NCBI RefSeq assembly: GCF_004341885.1
Contig: NZ_SLVX01000032.1
Location: forward strand, 1-40,188
DNA from: Shinella granuli
Lineage (GTDB): Bacteria; Pseudomonadota; Alphaproteobacteria; Rhizobiales; Rhizobiaceae
Length of the DNA: 40,188 nt
Direction: 5' to 3'
Shown: positions 33,167-40,188 of the stretch, piece by piece
How the letters are laid out: each line of letters starts with the position of its first letter
How positions within the stretch are numbered: position 1 is the first letter of the stretch
The notes under the pieces: model-generated
Told to the model about the DNA's origin: nothing
The model's database searches: none
The model's input: the letters and a program-made list of their open reading frames with translations, nothing else
Translations under genes and position numbers: made by a program

Positions 33167-33442
33167 CTAAATCTCGATGACAAGCCCTCGCAACCGAAGC
33201 CTTTCATTGATCGTCTGAATGAGGTGATCACGGGGGCCGAACCGGTCCAGAAGCAGCTGCACAATGCCTTCCCTGCCGTCGGGCGGCGTTATGCAATAGC
33301 CGCGACCGACAGCAACCACCTCGCAACCCGCCGTAAGCAGATCGTCTATCAGTGTATCGATCGCATCCCAAATCGCGGGCAGATCATCCATCATCATGTC
33401 ACCAGTAATGCGGAGCGATGCCCATCCCGGAGGAGGCGGCAC
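33167..33442 (-). CDS. Small hypothetical protein downstream of the globin-coupled chemoreceptor
   Basis: The frame (91 residues from a GTG at 33442 behind CTGGGAGAC; an ATG at 33397 is an alternative) follows the receptor stop by 17 bases. It contains DLPAIWDAIDTLIDDLLTAG, then CEVVAVGRGYCITPPDG and a final LIQTINERLRLRGLVIEI. It is acidic and soluble, and the family is not recognised. The spacing and strand indicate cotranscription with the receptor gene, and a second small unknown protein sits on the receptor's other side. Confidence 0.65.
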   Translation of the reverse strand: MPPPPGWASLRITGDMMMDDLPAIWDAIDTLIDDLLTAGCEVVAVGRGYCITPPDGREGIVQLLLDRFGPRDHLIQTINERLRLRGLVIEI

Positions 33443-33459
33443 GTCTCCCAGATTTCATG

Positions 33460-35040
33460 CTATCTCATGCCCTGTCGCGCGGAATTGCTTACGCCGATCG
33501 GTCTCTCGTCGAGCTTGGCATCTATTGCAGGCACGCGCGAAAAGGACATCCTCTGCACGCCACCCGGCGCGACCGCTCGGTGTGAGGAGATCTTGAATGC
33601 TCGCACGAGGCTGAGAAGCGTGGCCGATTCCGACGAGAGTTTGTGAGTGGCCGCTGACGTCTGCTCCACCATGGCTGCGTTCTGCTGCGTGATCAGATCC
33701 ATGTTGCCGACGGTGGCATTGATTTCCGCGATACCGGCGGCCTGTTCCCGAGCGGAGCTTGCTATCGACGCCATATGATGGTGGATCGCCTGCACCTGGC
33801 CGCCGATGCTCCGCAAGGCCTTGCCGGTATCATTCACGAGAACAACGCCCCTGTTCACCTCGGCGGAGGACTTTCCGATCAGGCCCTTGATCTCTCGCGC
33901 AGCCGAGGCAGAGCGCTGGGCGAGTTCGCGAACCTCCTGTGCCACAACGGCGAATCCCTTGCCCTGTTCGCCGGCACGCGCAGCCTCCACGCCGGCGTTG
34001 AGCGCGAGCAGGTTGGTCTGGAACGCGATCTCGTCGATCACCCCGATTATCTGCGACATGCGTTTCGAGGAGTCCTCGATCGCACCCATCGCACCTATCG
34101 CTTCATCGACAATGGATTCGGATCGTGATGCCTCGGTCGCGGAAGCCTGAATGATGCGCTGGACTTCGTTGGTCCTATTTTCGGCCTCTCTGGCGTTCGT
34201 CGTGATTTCCTCCAGCGCCGCGGCCGCCTGCTCCAATGCGGAGGCCTGCGTTTCGGTGCGCCGCGCCATGTTGTCGGCCGCGCTTGAAATCTCGCGGGCC
34301 TGCATGGCGACTTCACCGGCCGATCCGTTGATGTCGCTGAGGGTTTGGCCCAACGCTCCGACCGAGGCGTTATAGTTGTCTTTCAGGGGTCCGAACTCCG
34401 CTGTCAGGTCCTCGCGCAGCGAGGCCGTGAGATCCCCGGTAGCGAGGCTTTTGAGCACGCGATCAAGAGCCGACAAAGCCACGTCCTGCTGATCTCGCAA
34501 GATCTGCTGCTGCGTTTCGGCCTCGCTACGCTGCCTGTCGAGGACATCGAGATAGACCGAGATGGCATAATCCATGTCGACCAGCGCCGCCTTGACCACA
34601 CTGGCGACCTGATCCCCCAGGGGCTTACTTTTACGGCGATGCAGCACCCCACCCAGCGCATGGTCGATTACGGCACGAAGGATGCTCTCGACGAGGAGCG
34701 CATAGCCTCCGATGTACCATCGCGGCTCGAGGCCCAACCGGGCATGGGTCCGGCCAATTGCGGAGACGGCATCGACATATCGTGCATCGAACTTCGCGGA
34801 TGCGATCGACTTCCAATGTTCCGCCTGGCGGCTCTTGGCGTGCTGCAAATGCGCCTCGTTTGCGAAGAAGCGCGCCGTTTCAGGATGTGTGCGCGCCTTG
34901 CTGTAAAAGGCATCCAGACCGCCATCGAGTGCGGCGGAAATGACGGGAGAGATTGCGGAGAGGGTTTCCCGTTGCTGATTGTCGAGGCCGACGAAATCGA
35001 GCCTCTCGGCGAGCTGTTTCTGTGATAGTGGGTGGGTCAT
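33460..35040 (-). CDS. Globin-coupled methyl-accepting chemotaxis protein (HemAT-like aerotaxis sensor)
   Basis: This 526-residue soluble receptor has an N-terminal globin-coupled sensor domain, about residues 10-170. It contains [15 protein letters not shown] and [20 protein letters not shown]. His99 in the latter is the expected proximal haem ligand. A linker is followed by a signalling domain with [20 protein letters not shown] and [20 protein letters not shown]. There are no membrane helices, and no WEEF-type tail. HemAT proteins bind oxygen and steer aerotaxis, so this is likely an intracellular oxygen (or CO/NO) sensor. Two small unknown proteins flank it on the same strand (35110-35340 before, 33167-33442 after). 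Confidence 0.93.
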   Translation of the reverse strand: MTHPLSQKQLAERLDFVGLDNQQRETLSAISPVISAALDGGLDAFYSKARTHPETARFFANEAHLQHAKSRQAEHWKSIASAKFDARYVDAVSAIGRTHARLGLEPRWYIGGYALLVESILRAVIDHALGGVLHRRKSKPLGDQVASVVKAALVDMDYAISVYLDVLDRQRSEAETQQQILRDQQDVALSALDRVLKSLATGDLTASLREDLTAEFGPLKDNYNASVGALGQTLSDINGSAGEVAMQAREISSAADNMARRTETQASALEQAAAALEEITTNAREAENRTNEVQRIIQASATEASRSESIVDEAIGAMGAIEDSSKRMSQIIGVIDEIAFQTNLLALNAGVEAARAGEQGKGFAVVAQEVRELAQRSASAAREIKGLIGKSSAEVNRGVVLVNDTGKALRSIGGQVQAIHHHMASIASSAREQAAGIAEINATVGNMDLITQQNAAMVEQTSAATHKLSSESATLLSLVRAFKISSHRAVAPGGVQRMSFSRVPAIDAKLDERPIGVSNSARQGMR

Positions 35041-35109
35041 CGGTTGGCCGGGCGTCGGAAGGTGAAAGAAGATGATGGGAAGATGGCGGCGAGCGCTGAG
35101 ACTGTGTCG

Positions 35110-35340
35110 TCAAGCCTCGCGCCGGTTCCCGGCGAGATTGTAGCTCGCGTCCAGATCGATAGTCTTCCTGACTATGTTTTCGAGCAGCAGCTGCGCGTGA
35201 CAGAGGTTTTGTGCCCCCTCGACCAGCAATGCACCTGCAGTGACGAAATCGCCCATACGGATCGACAATCCATCGCCCCCTGAAACGATGTGGACAGCAT
35301 TGCTTTCGGCTTGCCGGAGAAGAGAGATGACATCTGCCAT
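35110..35340 (-). CDS. Small hypothetical protein upstream of the globin-coupled receptor
   Basis: From the ATG at 35340 this is a 76-residue protein starting MADVISLLRQAESNAVHIVS, with GGDGLSIRMGDFVTAGALLV and a C-terminal LLLENIVRKTIDLDASYN. It is soluble, and its family is not recognised. An in-frame ATG at 35367 would add nine residues; AGGTCCTCTCC precedes the shorter start. It is on the receptor strand, 69 bases before its start, and probably shares a transcript. Pairing with a receptor suggests an accessory or adaptor role, but the sequence does not show one. Confidence 0.6.
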   Translation of the reverse strand: MADVISLLRQAESNAVHIVSGGDGLSIRMGDFVTAGALLVEGAQNLCHAQLLLENIVRKTIDLDASYNLAGNRREA

Positions 35341-35641
35341 GGAGAGGACCTGAAAAAGAAGACACACAGAACATCATTGCCCTGCCGGAAGTGGCAGGCG
35401 CTCGGTGGCTTTGTACGTTAGCGGATTGGAGGCGCCGAACCCGACGTCATGTCAGCGATGAGAAATCCTCATTCGGCATACTATTTATGGCGGCCAAAGG
35501 TTTACGATCTCTAAAAATGCACACGCCAAATTCTAGAATCTTGCGCTTTATGGGCAGAATTTGCGCCGCCTCCATTCCGGCGAGCCTCGGGCAAGGAAGC
35601 GCCTCTAGCCTCTCCGTGAAGAAACGATTTCACTGTGGACT

Positions 35642-36526
35642 ATGCCCCGCGCCGATTCGCTTGAGCTTGATTTTCGCCAACCCGAAGTCGAACCTGCCAC
35701 CATCCGCTCATCGCAGTGGCGTGGCGTGCAGGTCGAGTTCTCGCGCCTGCATCTGCCGGCGGAATATGAATTCGCCTGGAACGGTTCCTCGCACTACCTC
35801 GCACTGCATGACCTGATCCTGGCCGACGGCGAGATGATCGTCGACGACATTCCCCCTGCTCCCGGCGGCGATCTGCGCAACAAGATGACATATGTGCCCG
35901 CGACGTGCGGGTTGCGCGGATGGGCAAAACCTGTGCCTCGTCAGAACACGTTCACAGTCGTATACTTCGACCCCGAGGTGATGGAGAACGAACTCCAGCA
36001 GGAAAGCGCGTCGGTGGAGCTACGACCGCTTATCTATTTCAACGAACCGGGTCTGCTCTCCACGATGAAGAAGCTTGAGGCCGCAATGTTCGCCTCAAGC
36101 TCCTCCACCTCGACACTGTATGTTGAAACGCTTGGCTTGGTTGCCGCTCTTGAAACGTTCCGTTTGCAGCACGTGTTGAACCATCGTGATTCGCGGCTCG
36201 GTACATTGACCACGATGCAAGAGCGCGTTGTTCGGGAATTCATCGAGGAGAATCTGGGCGCCGATTTCGGACTGGACGACCTTGCGTCCGCCGTTGGCCT
36301 CAGCCGATACCATTTCAGTCGCCGCTTCAAAGCGACGTTTGGCATGCCGCCTCATCGATTTGTAGCGGAACGCAAGATAGAGAAAGCAAGATACATGCTT
36401 TCTCGGACACGCTTGTCTATCTCTGACATTGCAGCTGCGACCGGATTCAATAGTATGGCAAATTTTATCCGCACATTCCGCGAAATACAAGGAATCCCCC
36501 CAAACACCTATAGGCGATCAATCTAA
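35642..36526 (+). CDS. AraC-family transcriptional regulator
   Basis: This 294-residue protein has an N-terminal sensing region without clear motifs (HLPAEYEFAWNGSSHYLAL) and a C-terminal double-HTH AraC domain, about residues 195-294: FGLDDLASAVGLSRYHFSRR, FKATFGMPPHRFV, then LSISDIAAATGFNSMANFIR and FREIQGIPPNTYRRS. It lies between a divergent small-protein/receptor operon and a further receptor gene, with its 5' region shared with the gap 35341-35641. AraC regulators of this group control catabolic or stress genes; the targets are not evident. Confidence 0.9.
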   Translation: MPRADSLELDFRQPEVEPATIRSSQWRGVQVEFSRLHLPAEYEFAWNGSSHYLALHDLILADGEMIVDDIPPAPGGDLRNKMTYVPATCGLRGWAKPVPRQNTFTVVYFDPEVMENELQQESASVELRPLIYFNEPGLLSTMKKLEAAMFASSSSTSTLYVETLGLVAALETFRLQHVLNHRDSRLGTLTTMQERVVREFIEENLGADFGLDDLASAVGLSRYHFSRRFKATFGMPPHRFVAERKIEKARYMLSRTRLSISDIAAATGFNSMANFIRTFREIQGIPPNTYRRSI

Positions 36527-37067
36527 GAAATACAAAAAAACACCATGTATAAACCTAATAATAACCATAGAATTAACCTACGTATTTCTGATGCAATACC
36601 ACTATAGCTATCAATCTTGCGGCAAAAACACTAATATTGTGCCGATCACGCTCGCAAGCGCCCCAGCAGCCGCAGCGTGAGCAAAAGCTCCGTTCTTCAA
36701 GTTTCCTCGCACTTGAGGATGTCAGCACATTTGGCGCAACCGCCGACACGCGCTTCAATCCTGCTATGGCGGCTACTATCGCGACACTCTGATGCACCTC
36801 GCTTGCCGAAAGACGCAGTTTGTTGATTTCGCGCAAAGTCCCCGCGCCAAAATCTTCTATCATTTGACTGCATCCGTCCAAGCCGTAGGTCCAGAGGACT
36901 GCGCATTGAACGACGCCGCTCAGCATCAGGCTGACGTCTTAGCCGCATGTCCCGCCGCGGCTGCACTACTCGCACTTCGCTTGGGGCAACGCTTTAGTTT
37001 CGAAGCGAAGAGTTCTCCACGCCGTTTCGGGAAGTGTATTTTGTATCGAGTCTCGGCTGTGTTCGTC
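36527..37067. other. Intergenic region upstream of the four-helix receptor
   Basis: The first 110 bases after the AraC gene are strikingly A/T-rich (for example AAAAAAACACC and AATAATAACC around 36532-36565) in a GC-rich neighbourhood. They may hold regulatory sites or foreign DNA. Open frames on both strands in 36600-37060 are unlike real protein. The long in-frame stretch upstream of the receptor ATG is not part of the receptor, since the protein clearly begins at a membrane segment at 37068. No repeat or RNA gene was recognised. Confidence 0.45.
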
Positions 37068-38990
37068 ATGAAAAATCTCACTATTAAAACCTCTTTGATC
37101 GCGTTGATGAGCGCCATCATCGTCATCATCGCCATTTCGTCTTTCGTGGCTCTGCAAAGCATACGGTCGATCACTACATCTGCGGAAAAGGTTGGCAATT
37201 TCTGGATCGAGCGATTGCTAGCTACGCGTGAAGTGAAGGGTGACTTTGCCGATGTACGTCTCGCGCTGGCGCGCCTCGCCATGGTCAACGACGAAACGGA
37301 ATTCCAAGCCGAAATGGAGCTGCTCGACGCCGCGAAAGCCAAGCTTGAAACCTCGATCGTCAAATACGAAGCCGGCGTCTTCTCGCCGACGGGGCGTGCG
37401 CTCATCACGGAAATCCGCTCGCTCGCCGCCCATTACCTCAATCGCAGCGTGGCCTATACCGGCCACGTCAAGAACCACAATGTAGATGCGGCACGAACAG
37501 CCTTCACGACAGAACTGAAGCCGATCGCCAACCAGACGAACGAGACGATTTCCAAACTCGTCGCCTTCATCATGACGCAGACCGAGAATGAGGTTGCCGC
37601 CGCCGATAACGCAGCGAACGATGCCTTCTTCCTGTCACTCGCCATCGCCTCCGCGGCCGTGCTGATCAGCCTTTCCGGCATCTACGTCATAGTCGCCCGC
37701 GTCGCCAATCCGATCCAGCGCATCACCGATGCGATGCGCCGGCTTGCAGGCGGTGATGTCGAAAGCGAGGTTCCGTTCACCGGACGCCGTGACGAAATCG
37801 GCGCCATGGCCGGCGCCGTACAGGTCTTCCGTGAGAATGCCATCGAACGCTTGCGTCTGGAACGGGAGGCCGAGATGAACCGCAGCCTCGGCGAAAGGGA
37901 ACGCCTGGAGCGCGAGGCGCTGAAGGCCCAGGAAGCGGCCGACGTGAAATTCGCCGTCGACAATCTTGCCGCGGGTCTGTCCAAACTGTCCAACGGCGAC
38001 GTCTCGTACCGCATCGGCAATCGGTTCACCGCAACGCTCGACGGCGTGCGCGGCGACTTCAACAGCTCGGCGGCAAAACTGCAGTCAGCGCTCGCCCGCG
38101 TCGCCGAAAATGCCCGCGGCATCGATGCCGGCGCCAACGAGATCAAGGCCGCGACCGACGATCTTGCCAAGCGCAGCGAGCAGCAGGCTGCCGCCGTCGA
38201 GGAAACCGCCGCCGCGCTGGAGGAGATCACGACCGTGGTCAAGGACTCGGCCAGACGCGCCCACGAAGCGGGCCAGCTGGTTGCCGGCGCACGAAGCCAC
38301 GCCGAACAGTCCGGCGTCGTCGTGCGCCGTGCCGTCGGCGCGATGGAGCAGATCGAAAAGTCGTCCAACGAGATCAGCAACATCATCGGCGTGATCGACG
38401 AGATTGCCTTTCAGACCAACCTCCTGGCGCTGAATGCCGGCGTCGAAGCCGCACGCGCCGGTGAAGCCGGCAAGGGCTTTGCGGTCGTCGCGCAGGAGGT
38501 GCGGGAACTCGCTCAGCGCTCGGCGAATGCCGCCAAGGAGATCAAGGCCCTGATCATCGCCTCGAAGGCGCAGGTGCAGGAGGGCGTGCAGCTCGTCGGA
38601 GATACCGGCCGCGTACTGGAAACAATCGTCACGGAAGTACAGGAAATCAACCGCCATGTCAGTGCGATTGTCGAGGCGGCGCAAGAGCAATCCTCCGGTC
38701 TCCAGCAGATCAACACCGCCGTCAACCAGATGGACCAGGACACGCAGAAGAACGCCGCGATGGTGGAAGAAACCACCGCCGCAACCCACAGCCTCTCGCG
38801 CGAAGTGGTATCGCTCAACGAGCTCCTAGCCTTGTTCAAGCTGTCCGAGACCGCGCCGCAGGTCTCTGCCTCATCGCGGCGCGCGACTGCTCCTGCGGCG
38901 CAGTCGCCAGTACATGAACTCGGCCGCCGGCTTGTGACCGCCTTCTCAGGAAATGCTGCCATCAAGCAGGACGATTGGGAGGAATTCTAA
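37068..38990 (+). CDS. Membrane methyl-accepting chemotaxis protein with four-helix-bundle sensor
   Basis: This 640-residue receptor starts [20 protein letters not shown]. Membrane segments are at about residues 8-28 and 187-209, enclosing a helical periplasmic domain of the MCP four-helix-bundle type. HAMP follows ([20 protein letters not shown]), then a long coiled coil and the signalling domain with [20 protein letters not shown]. The C-terminus is DDWEEF, a CheR/CheB-binding pentapeptide like that of the double-PAS receptor. The ribosome-binding site is weak. Ligand type cannot be read from the sequence. Confidence 0.93.
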   Translation: MKNLTIKTSLIALMSAIIVIIAISSFVALQSIRSITTSAEKVGNFWIERLLATREVKGDFADVRLALARLAMVNDETEFQAEMELLDAAKAKLETSIVKYEAGVFSPTGRALITEIRSLAAHYLNRSVAYTGHVKNHNVDAARTAFTTELKPIANQTNETISKLVAFIMTQTENEVAAADNAANDAFFLSLAIASAAVLISLSGIYVIVARVANPIQRITDAMRRLAGGDVESEVPFTGRRDEIGAMAGAVQVFRENAIERLRLEREAEMNRSLGERERLEREALKAQEAADVKFAVDNLAAGLSKLSNGDVSYRIGNRFTATLDGVRGDFNSSAAKLQSALARVAENARGIDAGANEIKAATDDLAKRSEQQAAAVEETAAALEEITTVVKDSARRAHEAGQLVAGARSHAEQSGVVVRRAVGAMEQIEKSSNEISNIIGVIDEIAFQTNLLALNAGVEAARAGEAGKGFAVVAQEVRELAQRSANAAKEIKALIIASKAQVQEGVQLVGDTGRVLETIVTEVQEINRHVSAIVEAAQEQSSGLQQINTAVNQMDQDTQKNAAMVEETTAATHSLSREVVSLNELLALFKLSETAPQVSASSRRATAPAAQSPVHELGRRLVTAFSGNAAIKQDDWEEF

Positions 38991-39073
38991 GGGAGGGCGC
39001 TGGCTCATGCAGTCGACGCAGCTAACCCTCGTTCTGAACATAGTATGAGACGAGCCGCTCCAGGCGGTCGAAG

Positions 39074-39143
39074 ACATGGGCCAGGGCTGAGCGCGGTGAG
39101 TGATCCCCTTCGAAAACTCAATGCGCTCAGCCCTGGCCCATGT
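39074..39143. repeat. 21-bp perfect inverted repeat between converging genes
   Basis: Bases 39074-39094 and 39123-39143 are exact inverse complements with a 28-base loop. It follows the four-helix receptor and faces the end of the degenerate minus-strand gene. There is no T tract, so a terminator role is uncertain. The left arm read on the minus strand continues as FDRLERLVSYYVQNEG and a stop; the right arm read on the plus strand begins FENSMRSALAHV. Both arms therefore encode RSALAHV in opposite directions, as a local inverted duplication of a gene end would produce. The remaining bases 38991-39361 show no intact gene. Confidence 0.6.
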
Positions 39144-39361
39144 TCGAGAAGCCGTTGGCGAAGGCACAGAAGCGGGTCGAAGGGAGAACGGCCCGCGTTT
39201 TCATCGGTATGATGTTCAATATCCTGGTAATGCAGGCGTTTGTCGTGCCGCAGACGCGGAACTATCCGCAGCTACCGTGGCCGATTTCTGCACCGCCGCT
39301 TTACACATACACGTTCTCCCTTCGGGATCATCCTTTCGTGCAATGCCATCCGTGTACGCTT

Positions 39362-40106
39362 TCAGAACAGCACCACTGCCAAGTCGAACTCCTCGCCTGC
39401 CGGACTTGCGGAGCAAGTATGGTCCTTCTGGCTTCCAGCATACCGATCATGCACTTTGCGTTCCTCGACCATCGTGTAGCGTCGGCGCAGCCGATCCAGC
39501 ACCCCTCGGTGGAGGGCGCTTCCGCGAGATTGATCGAACCCGGCGGAACGCAATGACACCTCCACGTTCGCAATGCACTGGGATAATGCTTTCTGTTGCG
39601 CCAACCTGGCGCTTATGTTGGTGGACAATAGTCCAATCCTGTTTGACATGTCTGCGAGCATTGCCCCGGCCGTCGCCAAGGAACCTTCGACTCGCTCAAC
39701 GAGTTCCGCACTCCGTTCGGCTTCCTTCAACATCCAACCAACACGATCGGCATCTGTATCGATGCTGAGCTTCGCCAACGACTTTGCGCAGTCGCCGACG
39801 GAGGACATTGGGAGCGCAACGGCGCGACAACGACCGGTCATCTCCCTCGCCAATCCGCGAAGTTGTTGCGAGATAGCGCTCACCGCGCCCCCCCTCGGGC
39901 CCGAGTCTGGAGCACCCGATTGCCGTGTTCAGGCTGACGATGCTCACCACATGCTCGAGATCAGCGAGCCGCTCCACGGAACTCGACAGCTCGCTGATTG
40001 TTTTGTCGACCAACATGCCCACAGCATCGACCGAGCGCCTTGATCCCTCGACCTGTGTCAGCGCGCTAGAAGCATTCCGGACCGCACCACGAAGGGAGGC
40101 GTCGCC
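39362..40106 (-). pseudogene. Chemoreceptor-like signalling protein, frameshifted at a G7 tract
   Basis: The upstream part (open from 40106) reads NASSALTQVEGSRRSVDAVG, TISELSSSVERLADLEHVVS and IVSLNTAIGCSRLGPEGG. The next frame continues AVSAISQQLRGLAREMTGRC, AERSAELVERVEGSLATAGA and YTMVEERKVHDRYAG to a stop at 39362. Joining needs one G fewer in the run of seven (39888-39894, C on the plus strand). IVSLNTAIGCSRLG ... ISQQLRGLAREM is a divergent version of the chemoreceptor hairpin ([15 protein letters not shown] ... QEVRELA). No start is seen and the protein may begin beyond the window. The extra base may be real or a sequencing error in a homopolymer. Confidence 0.65.
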
Positions 40107-40188
40107 TTAACCGGCTGGTGCGGATCGAGGCAATAGTCTATCGGCATGACTGACGATGCGTCCGCCCGATACAAACGCCACCGCTTTC

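Noticed and set aside
36573..36975. Two minus-strand frames upstream of the four-helix receptor
   Set aside because: No recognisable motif or ribosome-binding site; composition unlike neighbours, so probably chance.
39100..39768. Plus-strand frames after the last receptor
   Set aside because: They overlap the chemoreceptor-like minus-strand gene, and only the first residues (FENSMRSALAHV) look protein-like.

Overview
The window looks like an alphaproteobacterium of the order Hyphomicrobiales (Rhizobium/Agrobacterium/Sinorhizobium-like). The reasons are GC-rich coding, several rhizobial-style chemoreceptors (two ending in WEEF), a BigR-type sulfide-responsive regulator, and scattered IS remnants of an accessory chromosome region or large plasmid. 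No rRNA, tRNA or CRISPR array was found.

Layout. (1) 1-1350: a lone protein with a possible PD-(D/E)XK-type nuclease motif and a small unknown ORF. (2) 1763-4858, minus: a DevBCA-type exporter (ATPase, permease, membrane fusion protein) behind a 14-bp perfect palindrome. (3) 4941-15001: a sulfide/persulfide defence and respiration island around a divergent promoter at 12.6-12.7 kb. Leftward run a persulfide-dioxygenase-like metallo-beta-lactamase protein, two half-size YeeE/YedE sulfur transporters, a DUF442-sulfide:quinone oxidoreductase fusion, a TauE/SafE exporter, a peroxiredoxin, CydAB (cyanide-insensitive type) and a 30-aa DUF2474/CydX-like subunit. Rightward run a second peroxiredoxin, a BigR/SqrR-like repressor with two cysteines 66 residues apart, a Blh-like hydrolase and a DUF2892 membrane protein. 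(4) 15.0-18.2 kb: decay and mobile DNA: a CIA30-family gene with a 1-base frameshift, a methyltransferase, a dsbG 3' fragment cut by an IS3 end, an IS6-family element inside the IS3 remnant, and a possible TetR N-terminal stub. (5) 18.4-40.2 kb: signal transduction: four intact chemoreceptors (cytosolic double-PAS, Cache, globin-coupled, four-helix-bundle), one frameshifted chemoreceptor-like gene, a PAS-GGDEF-EAL protein, an operon of SUOX-like periplasmic protein, hybrid histidine kinase, HD-GYP regulator and PilZ protein, a LuxR regulator beside a degenerate relative, an AraC regulator and an Ldh/DpkA-family dehydrogenase.

How the genes fit together. In region 3, sulfide would be oxidised by SQR to a persulfide, the persulfide handled by the DUF442 domain and the two metallo-beta-lactamase-fold enzymes, products moved by YeeE and TauE-type transporters, electrons passed through quinol to a sulfide-resistant bd oxidase, peroxides removed by the peroxiredoxins, and the set de-repressed when the BigR-like protein senses persulfide. 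In region 5 the four-gene operon reads as one c-di-GMP pathway from periplasmic sensing to a PilZ effector. The functional links are inference from family knowledge and gene order; motifs, overlaps, frameshifts and repeats were read directly from the sequence.
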